64,000 nucleotides of DNA from Marinobacter guineae (GTDB taxonomy: Bacteria > Pseudomonadota > Gammaproteobacteria > Pseudomonadales > Oleiphilaceae). Below, one piece after another: positions 9,285 through 17,428 of this stretch. The DNA lies in NCBI RefSeq assembly GCF_002744735.1, contig NZ_KZ319339.1, positions 310,001-374,000 of the forward strand. Direction: 5' to 3'. Each line of letters opens with the position of its first letter. Position 1 is the stretch's first letter. Under the pieces are notes generated by a model, which was given only the letters and a program-made list of their open reading frames with translations, was not told the DNA's origin and did no database searches. The position numbers were made by a program, and so were the translations under genes.

Positions 9285-10315
9285 ACCTGCCCCTCCGCGA
9301 TAACCTGCGATGATCTGCCTGACCGGCGTCTCCGGGTGCCATGGGTTTCGGCTTTTGCATCCCTGGGACGCTCTTCACCCCAGGTTGCGAGCACCCTGAG
9401 ACACCTGGAAACATGGGCAGGCCCGGAATCAGGTTCGATAATCTGTCCTGGAAGATTCAGGCCAAACCGCGCGCCACTTCTCCCCCGCTCCTTGACCAGA
9501 AAGGCCAGATAACTCAGCCGCAATTCATGGTCTGCCCCCGGGTAGGCATTGAAATCCAGCCAGTGCGGACTTCCCTGCTCACCCTCCCAGTCTGCAACCA
9601 CCATCTGCCCCGTTCGTGCGAACCGCTTCCACAGAACCCGCTGGCTCAGATCCCCCTCCCTCCAGGGCCGGATATCGGCATGGTCGTTACCATCAACGGA
9701 TCGTGCCTCCGCCGATTCCTCACCATCCTCAACCGTGCTAAAAGCTTCCGGCGCGGGAACCGGCCTCGGGAATACAACACCGGCCGACACCGGCCGAATC
9801 CAGGACCAGGCCTTCAATAAGCCAAACGGAAACCGGGTTTCTATCCGGATCCTGTCCGGGCGCAGGTATCCCCGGTGAGCGGAATGAACCGTCAGGCTGA
9901 CGTCCTGCGCTTGCCTAGAATGGACATGCACAGGGGCATGGCCCAATTCCTCACTGGAAAGCATGATGGCAATGGCATCATCCCGGCCAGCCTTGAGCCG
10001 GAAGCGGAACGGAATATCATCTCCGGCGAAACCTTCTCCTGGCTGCACCAGCGTTAACTCCAGGCCTGAAAGATTTCGATGAGTCTGGTGCATGGCCCCG
10101 ACAAAAACAGCACCCAGAAGAAACGTGCTCAGATAAATCAGGCTGTTCTGATAATTGATACCGGTTAACAGCATGATGAATAGCAACAAGCCAAAAACCG
10201 CCCCGGCTCCAGTTGGCAGAATGAATATATTTTTCTGGCTGAAGGACTGCAGATCGGATCGGGGAATCCTTCGGTTGATCCAGCGGTGCCAGCGGTTTCG
10301 GAACAGGTTTTTCAT
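9281..10315 (-). CDS. DUF58 domain-containing membrane protein
   Basis: A protein of about 344 residues if started at the ATG at 10313-10315. A TTG nine codons earlier is also possible, but neither has a good ribosome site. Two membrane segments lie near residues 30-75 (LPTGAGAVFGLLLFIMLLTG and LIYLSTFLLGAVFVGAM). They are followed by an extended domain and the DUF58 hallmark near residue 210-240: HADIRPWREGDLSQRVLWKR. DUF58 proteins are von Willebrand-A-like and are regularly encoded between a MoxR ATPase and a TgpA transglutaminase, where they are thought to help assemble or remodel envelope components. Here TgpA follows with a 4-base overlap. A MoxR gene is found only about 35 kb away in this window. 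Confidence 0.9.
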   Translation of the reverse strand: MKNLFRNRWHRWINRRIPRSDLQSFSQKNIFILPTGAGAVFGLLLFIMLLTGINYQNSLIYLSTFLLGAVFVGAMHQTHRNLSGLELTLVQPGEGFAGDDIPFRFRLKAGRDDAIAIMLSSEELGHAPVHVHSRQAQDVSLTVHSAHRGYLRPDRIRIETRFPFGLLKAWSWIRPVSAGVVFPRPVPAPEAFSTVEDGEESAEARSVDGNDHADIRPWREGDLSQRVLWKRFARTGQMVVADWEGEQGSPHWLDFNAYPGADHELRLSYLAFLVKERGRSGARFGLNLPGQIIEPDSGPAHVSRCLRVLATWGEERPRDAKAETHGTRRRRSGRSSQVIAEGQV

Positions 10316-10349
10316 AAGGTCAGTGAGGCCACTTATTGCCAAAAAAGTT

Positions 10350-10366
10350 CATGGTATCTGACCATG
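10350..10366. repeat. Short inverted repeat between DUF58 gene and divergent exported-protein gene
   Basis: CATGGT at 10350-10355 and ACCATG at 10361-10366 form a perfect 6-base inverted repeat with a 5-base spacer (ATCTG). It lies about 35 bases upstream of the DUF58 start and 140 bases upstream of the divergent exported-protein gene. It could be an operator, but the arms are short and chance is a real possibility. Confidence 0.25.
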
Positions 10367-10504
10367 CTTTTGCAGTTATTGATAACAGTACCGAAAAATG
10401 ACCGATTCTGATCACAATCCCGGGGTTTGCAGCTTGAATTCCTGTCCGACAAACCGAATACTCAAAAAAAGGAGTGTGCTTTTTACACAGCCAGAGGCAA
10501 CATT

Positions 10505-11122
10505 ATGAAACGCCGACACCTGCTCGCCACCGCCATAAGCGGGCTGGTCATGTCTTCACCCTCCTTGGGAGGGGTCCAGGCCATGACATCCGATGAGATG
10601 GTGGACACCTACGTCAAGGATTCCGCGGTTATTGTTGTGCCGAAAGCACGCCAGAAAACCGAAGCAGACCGCCAGCGCATCATCCGCTCCCTCACAATTT
10701 CTCCCGGCGAGCCGGTTCTGACCGAGGCCGAAGAAGAAGCCTACCGTGAAGCCCTTCAGCGTTACATGGACGAAGGCAAAACCGATGCCCTGGAAAGTGC
10801 TGAAGAAGAATTCCTGCGCCGCGCCCTGCTACTTCCACAAGAGGAACTCGCACGGGCCCAGCCTCCGGCCGAGTTTTCTCAGACTTTGCCGCCTCTGATC
10901 TTCGGGCAACAGGCCCAGATTCCGGAGGAACCTTTCACCCAGACGTTTCTTAATGACCAATTGGGGATTGGCTTTGACGGGCAGAACCTGAATTTCAGCA
11001 TCGGCAATCCGCCGGGCATTGATCAGATCCAGATTCCCCAGGCGATTAATGAAGGGCCGATTACGCTGACGCCGCGGCCGGGGGGTGGGTTTGATCTTTC
11101 TATTGCGGTGCCGGATCAGTAA
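10505..11122 (+). CDS. Exported protein of unknown function
   Basis: A 205-residue protein from the ATG at 10505, which gives a signal-peptide-like start (MKRRHLLATAISGLVMSSPS, then GGVQAM). The frame is open back to 10427, but the extra residues would precede the signal. The mature part has an acidic helical stretch (TEAEEEAYREALQRYMDEGK), then a Pro- and Gln-rich half, ending in a region with FDGQNLNFSIGNPPGIDQI and a C-terminal PGGGFDLSIAVPDQ. I recognise no family. It stands alone, divergent from the DUF58 gene, and is followed by a good rho-independent terminator, so it is probably a single-gene transcript for a periplasmic or surface protein. Confidence 0.7.
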   Translation: MKRRHLLATAISGLVMSSPSLGGVQAMTSDEMVDTYVKDSAVIVVPKARQKTEADRQRIIRSLTISPGEPVLTEAEEEAYREALQRYMDEGKTDALESAEEEFLRRALLLPQEELARAQPPAEFSQTLPPLIFGQQAQIPEEPFTQTFLNDQLGIGFDGQNLNFSIGNPPGIDQIQIPQAINEGPITLTPRPGGGFDLSIAVPDQ

Positions 11123-11149
11123 CGGCGGGTTCCTCTGGTCCTGAAATAC

Positions 11150-11182
11150 AAAACGGCAGCCATTGATTGGTCGCCGTTTTTT
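11150..11182 (+). terminator. Rho-independent terminator of the exported-protein gene
   Basis: AAAACGGC at 11150-11157 pairs perfectly with GCCGTTTT at 11173-11180. Two inner C-G pairs and a G-U pair extend the stem, with a loop of seven bases, and six T residues run through 11177-11182. It lies 27 bases after the stop codon of the plus-strand gene. Confidence 0.85.
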
Positions 11183-11210
11183 ATTGTCTTGGGGTTTTTC
11201 TATTGCCTAC

Positions 11211-11234
11211 AAAAACGCCCCGCAACGCGGGGCG
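11211..11234 (-). terminator. Rho-independent terminator of the DUF6160-like gene
   Basis: On the minus strand, CGCCCCGC (11234-11227) and GCGGGGCG (11223-11216) form a perfect 8-bp GC stem with a three-base loop (GTT), followed by TTTTTGT. It lies 27 bases beyond the stop of the minus-strand gene ending at 11262 and is a textbook terminator. Confidence 0.92.
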
Positions 11235-11261
11235 CTTCACCAACTTGGGTGTCAGGTCAGA

Positions 11262-12224
11262 TTAGTGACCGTAGACAGCCAGGCGGGTGTTCTGAACATG
11301 CAGGTTGTCCAGAGCAACGGAACCGATGCTGGTTCCACCGATAAGAACACCACCCACGTTCACGTCCATTACGACATCGTTGACATCAACTCGCAGCACG
11401 TCTGTTGCAGTAGATGCACCAAGGCCATTCCCTTTGTAAACGTCGAGATTGACCTTTGCAAAGCCCATGTGGACTCTCTCCGCACTCGTGTCTCCCGCAG
11501 TGTTACTACCGTCGAGATCTGTATCGGCAAGATCAACGACACCGTCACCATTGTAATCGAAGTTCGCTCCGGCTCCGGTAACTGACATGCCGCGCACGCC
11601 TACCGCCAGGAATGGAACGTCAAACTCCATATTATTCACGGTGAAGGCCGTGTCTATGTTCAAAGAACCGTCACCGGTACCGCCAAGGTTAGTGGCCGCA
11701 TCTTCAGTATCAACCCGGATGTCCAGCTTGGCCAGCATACCCCAGGCGCTCAGGCCCGAAATCAGAGTGGTGCTGTCTGTGCCTTCCAAATTCATTGAAG
11801 AAGCTGTGAAGCCCCAGTCAATCGGCAGGCCACTAATAGTGTGAACAGAAATGACAGCATCGCCGTCAGAAGCCAGGTCGATGTCGATAGACAAATCGTC
11901 CAAAAGCTGAGATGCAGCAAGATCAGGAGTTCCGTCGCTATTGGTGTCAAAGATAGCGGAGGAACCGGTGATAAGACCAGCACCGCCCAGCTCAATGTCG
12001 TTCACGGTGAAAGAACCACCACCAATTTCACCAGCGGCACCGCTGTTAGTATCGGTGTACTTGAACTGACCGATGCTTACCTGGGTTTCGAGCTCGATGG
12101 TCACACCGGCCTGACCGGTGACGTTACCCATCGCAGAGTCATTCATTGCCGTCAGTTCTGCCTGAGCGGCGAACGGAGCGGCGGCTACGGCTGTAGCAAG
12201 TGCAATTTTCTTCAGGCCTTTCAT
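11262..12224 (-). CDS. Secreted DUF6160-like protein with calcium-loop-like motifs
   Basis: A 320-residue exported protein. It has a signal peptide (MKGLKKIALATAVAAAPF, cleaved after AQA) followed by MNDSAMGNVTGQAGVTIELE, a start I associate with the FilA/DUF6160 type of surface proteins in Acinetobacter and Marinobacter (from memory, not searched). Two segments, DTNSDGTPD (93-101) and DYNGDGVVD (223-231), resemble DxNxDGxxD calcium-binding loops. The rest is rich in Gly, Ser, Thr, Asp and Val, as expected of beta-rich surface proteins. AAGGAG sits just before the ATG and a strong terminator follows, both suggesting efficient single-gene expression. It may be a pilus or cell-surface component. 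The role is not established. Confidence 0.75.
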   Translation of the reverse strand: MKGLKKIALATAVAAAPFAAQAELTAMNDSAMGNVTGQAGVTIELETQVSIGQFKYTDTNSGAAGEIGGGSFTVNDIELGGAGLITGSSAIFDTNSDGTPDLAASQLLDDLSIDIDLASDGDAVISVHTISGLPIDWGFTASSMNLEGTDSTTLISGLSAWGMLAKLDIRVDTEDAATNLGGTGDGSLNIDTAFTVNNMEFDVPFLAVGVRGMSVTGAGANFDYNGDGVVDLADTDLDGSNTAGDTSAERVHMGFAKVNLDVYKGNGLGASTATDVLRVDVNDVVMDVNVGGVLIGGTSIGSVALDNLHVQNTRLAVYGH

Positions 12225-12390
12225 TCTTTTCTCCTTATAAACTCATCTTTGTTCTTGTGTGAGTCTGTATTTTTTGTAGCAGGATCTGCGATCCCACAAT
12301 TCCATTTAAGATTGTTTTACAGTCCGAATCCGTGATTGCACTCACAATTCTCAACTACTCCGAAACAAACCGTTACAAAACGGATTCGCG

Positions 12391-13002
12391 TCACGTTTTG
12401 CCTTGGGTCTGCCCTTCACTCTCAGCTTTCCGGCCGTCATAGAAGAGCTCATATGGCTTTTTCTGGGTGTTGGGTTTACCAAAACTCAGATCACCCTGAT
12501 CAAAGCGATATGGCACAACCTGTAAACCTGAGAGCCCCAGGCGATGCTCATGTTCGATAGCCAGAACCCGGGTGTCCTTTTCCCCTTCCACTGTGCCCGC
12601 ATAGACTATTGCAGTACCGAGAATCTTCCCGTGTCGGGCGAGTGACTTTAAAGCTGCCCTGAACATAAGCACCTTCATGGTTGCCGCAGCTTTCTCTCCA
12701 CTCTCACCCAGTCGAACCCGTTTAACCTCTCCATCATTCATCATCATCCATGCAGCAGGGATCACCACACCACTCTGCTCAAGCTCACTCCCTACCTCCT
12801 CACGGGCAACGGCAGTCAACTCCTGGATATGCTTCGCAGCGAGCGCGGCGTATTTCTTGATCTCATCCGAGGTTAACTTGCCGTCAGCTAGAGCATTGCG
12901 ATCTGGTATATCTTCATCAAACCCATCTTGCGCCAGAGAGGCGGGTGACACGGCTGCCAGTACTAGCAGAGTGGATAGAAAAAGCGGTTTCATGTGCCTC
13001 AT
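12391..13002 (-). CDS. Exported protein of unknown function
   Basis: A 203-residue protein. Its signal peptide (MKPLFLSTLLVLAAVSPASLA, counted from the second Met at about 12993) is followed by a charged mature part. Visible segments are LTSDEIKKYAALAAKHIQEL, VVIPAAWMMMNDGEVKRV, AGTVEGEKDTRVLAIEHEHR and a very polar tail. I do not recognise a family. It is probably periplasmic. It lies between the DUF6160-like gene (166 bases away, same strand) and the divergent pabB. A weak hairpin with a short T-rich stretch lies at about 12361-12385 past the stop codon, but it is not convincing as a terminator. Confidence 0.7.
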   Translation of the reverse strand: MRHMKPLFLSTLLVLAAVSPASLAQDGFDEDIPDRNALADGKLTSDEIKKYAALAAKHIQELTAVAREEVGSELEQSGVVIPAAWMMMNDGEVKRVRLGESGEKAAATMKVLMFRAALKSLARHGKILGTAIVYAGTVEGEKDTRVLAIEHEHRLGLSGLQVVPYRFDQGDLSFGKPNTQKKPYELFYDGRKAESEGQTQGKT

Positions 13003-13183
13003 GATCGTTGTTGTCCTTATATTCCGTTGTTTACTGAGGAAGCGCCGGCTTTAGTGCGATAAAATACCGAAAAGTCAGCCACCACCCTCCTATTCCGTTT
13101 TCATTAGATCAGTGGCCCGACAATTCCGACAATGCCTGTTTTGTGCCCTGTTTATCATTCTTTCAAAATTATCCGGAGGTATC

Positions 13184-14542
13184 TTGAGCCCTGCCACAAC
13201 CCGCCAGCTGTCCCGGGATGAATTCACTCGCCTGCTTCAAGAGGCTTCGAAGAAAAGTGATTTTGTCCATTTGGGTACCGTGGGCAACGGCCCGGGGCGT
13301 GGCGCCTGGAGTGGCTTCTCATGCGATGCAGCCCAAAGCCGGGCTCTGCATCCGGGCGATGCTGATAGTCGTGGGATCGTAGGTTTAGCCGAAGAAATGG
13401 AAACCGAAGCGGATAAGTATGCGGGTTGCCAGGTTGACCTCAACTGCCTGGTGGGAGGGTGGATTGGCTTTCTGAGTTACGAGTTGGGTTACGTCCGGGA
13501 GCCGAGACTCGCTCCCATCTGCCCCACGCCACCAGTACCTTTGCTCGCCGCCGGTCTTTACCTTTGGCTGGCCAGTCATAACCGGCAAACCGGTGACTAT
13601 TACCTCTGGATACATCCAGAGTGCCCGGATAGTCTGGTCACTCAGATCAATGAATGGCTTTCACGTTCTTTTCAGACTGAAATTGAACCGTGCTCCTGGA
13701 AGGTCACGGAACCCTTCAAATCCAGACAAACACCCGAAGCCTTCAAGGTAAACGTCCAGTCCGTCCGCGATTACATCCATGCCGGCGACTGCTATCAGGC
13801 CAACCTGTCGCAGGAATTTGTCGGAAAGTTCTCTGGTGAACCCTGGTGCGCTTTTCAGGCACTGGCAGACGCTAACCCTACGCCCTATAGCGCTTTCGTG
13901 CGCTGCGGAGAGTACTCCGTACTATCCATCTCACCAGAACGATTCCTCGAAATTAAAGGACGCACAGTCAAGACAAGCCCCATCAAAGGCACCCGCCCCC
14001 GAGGTAAAACCACCATAGAGGATGCCTCTCTCGCAGCCGAGCTTCAGGCTTCAGAAAAAGACATCGCCGAAAACCTGATGATCGTGGATCTGCTACGCAA
14101 CGATCTCAGCCTGAATGCCAAAACCGGCAGTGTGAAAGTCGACAAACTGTTTGCCCTGGAGTCCTACCGCAACGTCCACCACCTGGTCAGCCATATCCGG
14201 GCGGAACTTGCGGATGGTGTTACACCCATGAAGGCCCTGTTCGATGCTTTTCCCGGGGGCTCCATTACCGGAGCGCCCAAGATCCGGGCAATGGAAATCA
14301 TCCGGGAACTGGAGCCCCATTGGCGTGGGCCCTACTGCGGTTCAGTGTTCTACCGGGGACTGGATGGCACGCTGGACAGCAATATCGCGATACGGACCAT
14401 GCTGTGTGACGGCGAGGGCACCATTCGTTGCTGGGGCGGTGGCGGTATCGTGGCGGATTCGGATCCTGAGGCGGAGTATCAGGAGACTCTGGCGAAGGTG
14501 GGGCCTTTGATGCGGTTTCTGGAAGAGTTGGTGATTGAATAA
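13184..14542 (+). CDS. pabB: Aminodeoxychorismate synthase component I
   Basis: Converts chorismate, with ammonia from the glutaminase PabA, to 4-amino-4-deoxychorismate for folate synthesis in the cytoplasm. I start it at the TTG at 13184, because CCGGAGGT lies directly before it. The frame is open 24 codons further upstream to an ATG at 13112, but that would add a hydrophobic stretch foreign to a soluble enzyme. The catalytic chorismate-binding half is clear: SPERFLEIKGRTVKTSPIKG, the GTRPRG motif, VDLLRNDLS and PGGSITGAPKIRAMEIIREL near the C-terminus. TrpE and PabB are related. The 450-residue length and the PIKGT motif (TrpE proteins usually have a different residue before GT) favour PabB. 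Confidence 0.92.
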   Translation: MSPATTRQLSRDEFTRLLQEASKKSDFVHLGTVGNGPGRGAWSGFSCDAAQSRALHPGDADSRGIVGLAEEMETEADKYAGCQVDLNCLVGGWIGFLSYELGYVREPRLAPICPTPPVPLLAAGLYLWLASHNRQTGDYYLWIHPECPDSLVTQINEWLSRSFQTEIEPCSWKVTEPFKSRQTPEAFKVNVQSVRDYIHAGDCYQANLSQEFVGKFSGEPWCAFQALADANPTPYSAFVRCGEYSVLSISPERFLEIKGRTVKTSPIKGTRPRGKTTIEDASLAAELQASEKDIAENLMIVDLLRNDLSLNAKTGSVKVDKLFALESYRNVHHLVSHIRAELADGVTPMKALFDAFPGGSITGAPKIRAMEIIRELEPHWRGPYCGSVFYRGLDGTLDSNIAIRTMLCDGEGTIRCWGGGGIVADSDPEAEYQETLAKVGPLMRFLEELVIE

Positions 14543-14563
14543 GGCCGGTGTTCGATTGGAACG

Positions 14564-14597
14564 CAGGTGTCAGAAGAAGGCTTTCTTCTGACACCTG
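14564..14597. repeat. Perfect 15-bp palindrome between convergent pabB and thrH
   Basis: CAGGTGTCAGAAGAA (14564-14578) and TTCTTCTGACACCTG (14583-14597) are exact inverted copies around a four-base loop (GGCT). It lies between the two converging stop codons. There is no T tract on either side, so it could act as a bidirectional terminator or RNA-stabilising hairpin. The core GGTGTCAG...CTGACACC also resembles intergenic palindromes that are repeated in many gammaproteobacterial genomes. Confidence 0.8.
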
Positions 14598-14615
14598 GCC
14601 GGAGCTGGAAAGGAG

Positions 14616-15230
14616 TCAGGCGGTGTGTATGTTACTGGCCTTGAGGAACTCCTGCCTCAGGTCATCAAAGTTATGCACCGCCGGGAACTGCGGAAACTCA
14701 TCAATCACATTCTGGGGCGCATGAAACAGAATGCCCTGCTCTGCCTGCCCCAGCATGGTGGTATCATTGTAGGAGTCCCCAGCAGCAATCACACGGTAGT
14801 TCAGCAGCTGGAAGGCCCGTACAGACTGGCGCTTCGGATCACGCTGGCGTAACAGGTAGTTGGTGATCTGGCCGTCATCTGCGACTTCAAGCTTGTGGCA
14901 CAGCAATGCCGGATAGCCCAGCTTCTTCATCAGCGGCATGGCGAATTCGTAGAAGGTGTCTGAGAGAATTACCACCTGAAAACGCTCACGCAGCCAGTCC
15001 AGGAATTCCCGGGCACCAGGAAGCGGGTCCAGCTCACCAATCACTTCCTGGATCTGGGGCAGCCCGTAGCCGTGCTGGTCCAGCAGTTTCAGGCGCTGCT
15101 TCATCAGGACATCGTAATCCGGAATGTCGCGGGTAGTGGCCTTGAGCTCATCAATGCCGGTTTTTTCGGCGAACGCGATCCAGATTTCCGGGATCAATAC
15201 TCCTTCAAGGTCAAGGCATGCGAGTTCCAC
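14616..15230 (-). CDS. thrH: Bifunctional phosphoserine phosphatase / homoserine phosphotransferase ThrH
   Basis: A 204-residue haloacid dehalogenase-fold phosphatase. Motif I reads DLEGVLIPE near residue 7, where ThrH proteins have DLEG in place of the more common DxDGT. Motif II is ILSDTFYEF near residue 95, with K near residue 105, and motif III is GDSYNDTTM near residue 150. ThrH of Pseudomonas aeruginosa removes phosphate from phosphoserine and can also transfer it to homoserine, linking serine and threonine synthesis. The length and the N-terminal MELACLDLEGVLIPEIW match that enzyme well. It stands alone, convergent with pabB. The 214-base gap upstream to cysH holds the promoters of both divergent genes. 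Confidence 0.93.
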   Translation of the reverse strand: MELACLDLEGVLIPEIWIAFAEKTGIDELKATTRDIPDYDVLMKQRLKLLDQHGYGLPQIQEVIGELDPLPGAREFLDWLRERFQVVILSDTFYEFAMPLMKKLGYPALLCHKLEVADDGQITNYLLRQRDPKRQSVRAFQLLNYRVIAAGDSYNDTTMLGQAEQGILFHAPQNVIDEFPQFPAVHNFDDLRQEFLKASNIHTA

Positions 15231-15444
15231 AACGATCTCCTGATTGATTGGTAGGGGGCAGCAGCGGAAAATCCACCGGCCGGGATACGGAGCGTATGAT
15301 AAGAAAAACCGGGTGGGAATGCATCGTGGAAGTGAAAGCTAACCGCGAAAAACGGCGGAATAACCATATAGATTGTCATTCCTTCAGGGTATGAGGTATT
15401 TAATGGTAGCCTTTTCGCACATTTAGATAAGGTGATTCCGGCAC

Positions 15445-16167
15445 ATGACCGATATTCAAACCTTGCGGGACGAGCTCGAAGGCCAGAGCCCCCGTTCGAT
15501 TCTCAAGGCCGCTCTGAAACAGTACGACAACATCGCGATTTCCTTCAGCGGTGCGGAAGACGTGGTACTGATTGAGATGGCACACAAGCTTACCGACAAT
15601 CTACGGGTATTCACTCTGGATACCGGGCGCCTGCATCCGGAAACCTACGAGTTTGTGGAACGCGTTCGTAAGCACTATGGCATCGAGATTGAGATTCTGT
15701 TTCCGGACGCTCAAGAAGTTCAGGACCTGGTTAACAAGAAAGGCCTGTTCAGCTTTTTCGAAGACGGCCACGGAGAATGCTGTGGCATCCGCAAGGTCAA
15801 TCCGCTGCGGCGCAAGCTGGCAACAGTTGATGCCTGGATAACCGGCCAACGCAAGGATCAGAGCCCGGGCACCCGTAATGACGTGCCGGTGGTTCAGGAA
15901 GACACGGCCTTCTCCACCAATGATAAATCCCTGGTGAAGTTCAACCCGTTGGCGAACTGGACCTCGAAGGAAGTCTGGGATTACATCCGCATGACTGAAG
16001 CGCCATACAACGAACTGCACGAGAAAGGGTTTGTAAGCATCGGCTGCCAGCCCTGCACCCGCCCTGTCCTGCCTGGACAACATGAGCGGGAAGGCCGCTG
16101 GTGGTGGGAAGAAGCCACCCAGAAAGAGTGTGGCCTCCATGCCGGCAACCTGATCGCCCGGGAATGA
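15445..16167 (+). CDS. cysH: Adenylyl-sulfate (APS) reductase, assimilatory
   Basis: A 240-residue thioredoxin-dependent reductase that turns activated sulfate into sulfite in cysteine synthesis. The ATP-pyrophosphatase-like fold shows [27 protein letters not shown] and the conserved [20 protein letters not shown] near residue 110 and GCQPCTRP near residue 195 supply the paired Cys (CC and CxxC) that bind a 4Fe-4S cluster. These mark the enzyme as the APS-using type found in pseudomonads and plants rather than the cluster-free PAPS type of enteric bacteria. Unlike the enteric enzyme, no C-terminal ECGLH extension beyond KECGLHAGN is missing: the catalytic Cys is present there. The gene converges on cysB, the master regulator of sulfur assimilation. 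Confidence 0.96.
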   Translation: MTDIQTLRDELEGQSPRSILKAALKQYDNIAISFSGAEDVVLIEMAHKLTDNLRVFTLDTGRLHPETYEFVERVRKHYGIEIEILFPDAQEVQDLVNKKGLFSFFEDGHGECCGIRKVNPLRRKLATVDAWITGQRKDQSPGTRNDVPVVQEDTAFSTNDKSLVKFNPLANWTSKEVWDYIRMTEAPYNELHEKGFVSIGCQPCTRPVLPGQHEREGRWWWEEATQKECGLHAGNLIARE

Positions 16168-16175
16168 TCGGGCAG

Positions 16176-17276
<1,101 letters not shown>

Positions 17277-17428
17277 TTAGACCAAAATTGCATTTCCGCA
17301 GCCTTTGATAAAACCCTGCAGTGAAGAAGTAGTGATGAAGTGGCGATTAAAGTGGCAGCGCGGCCCTTGACTTGGTCGTGACAAAGGACACAATCCCTAA
17401 TCGATACGCTCCACCTTTCAGGGAAATC

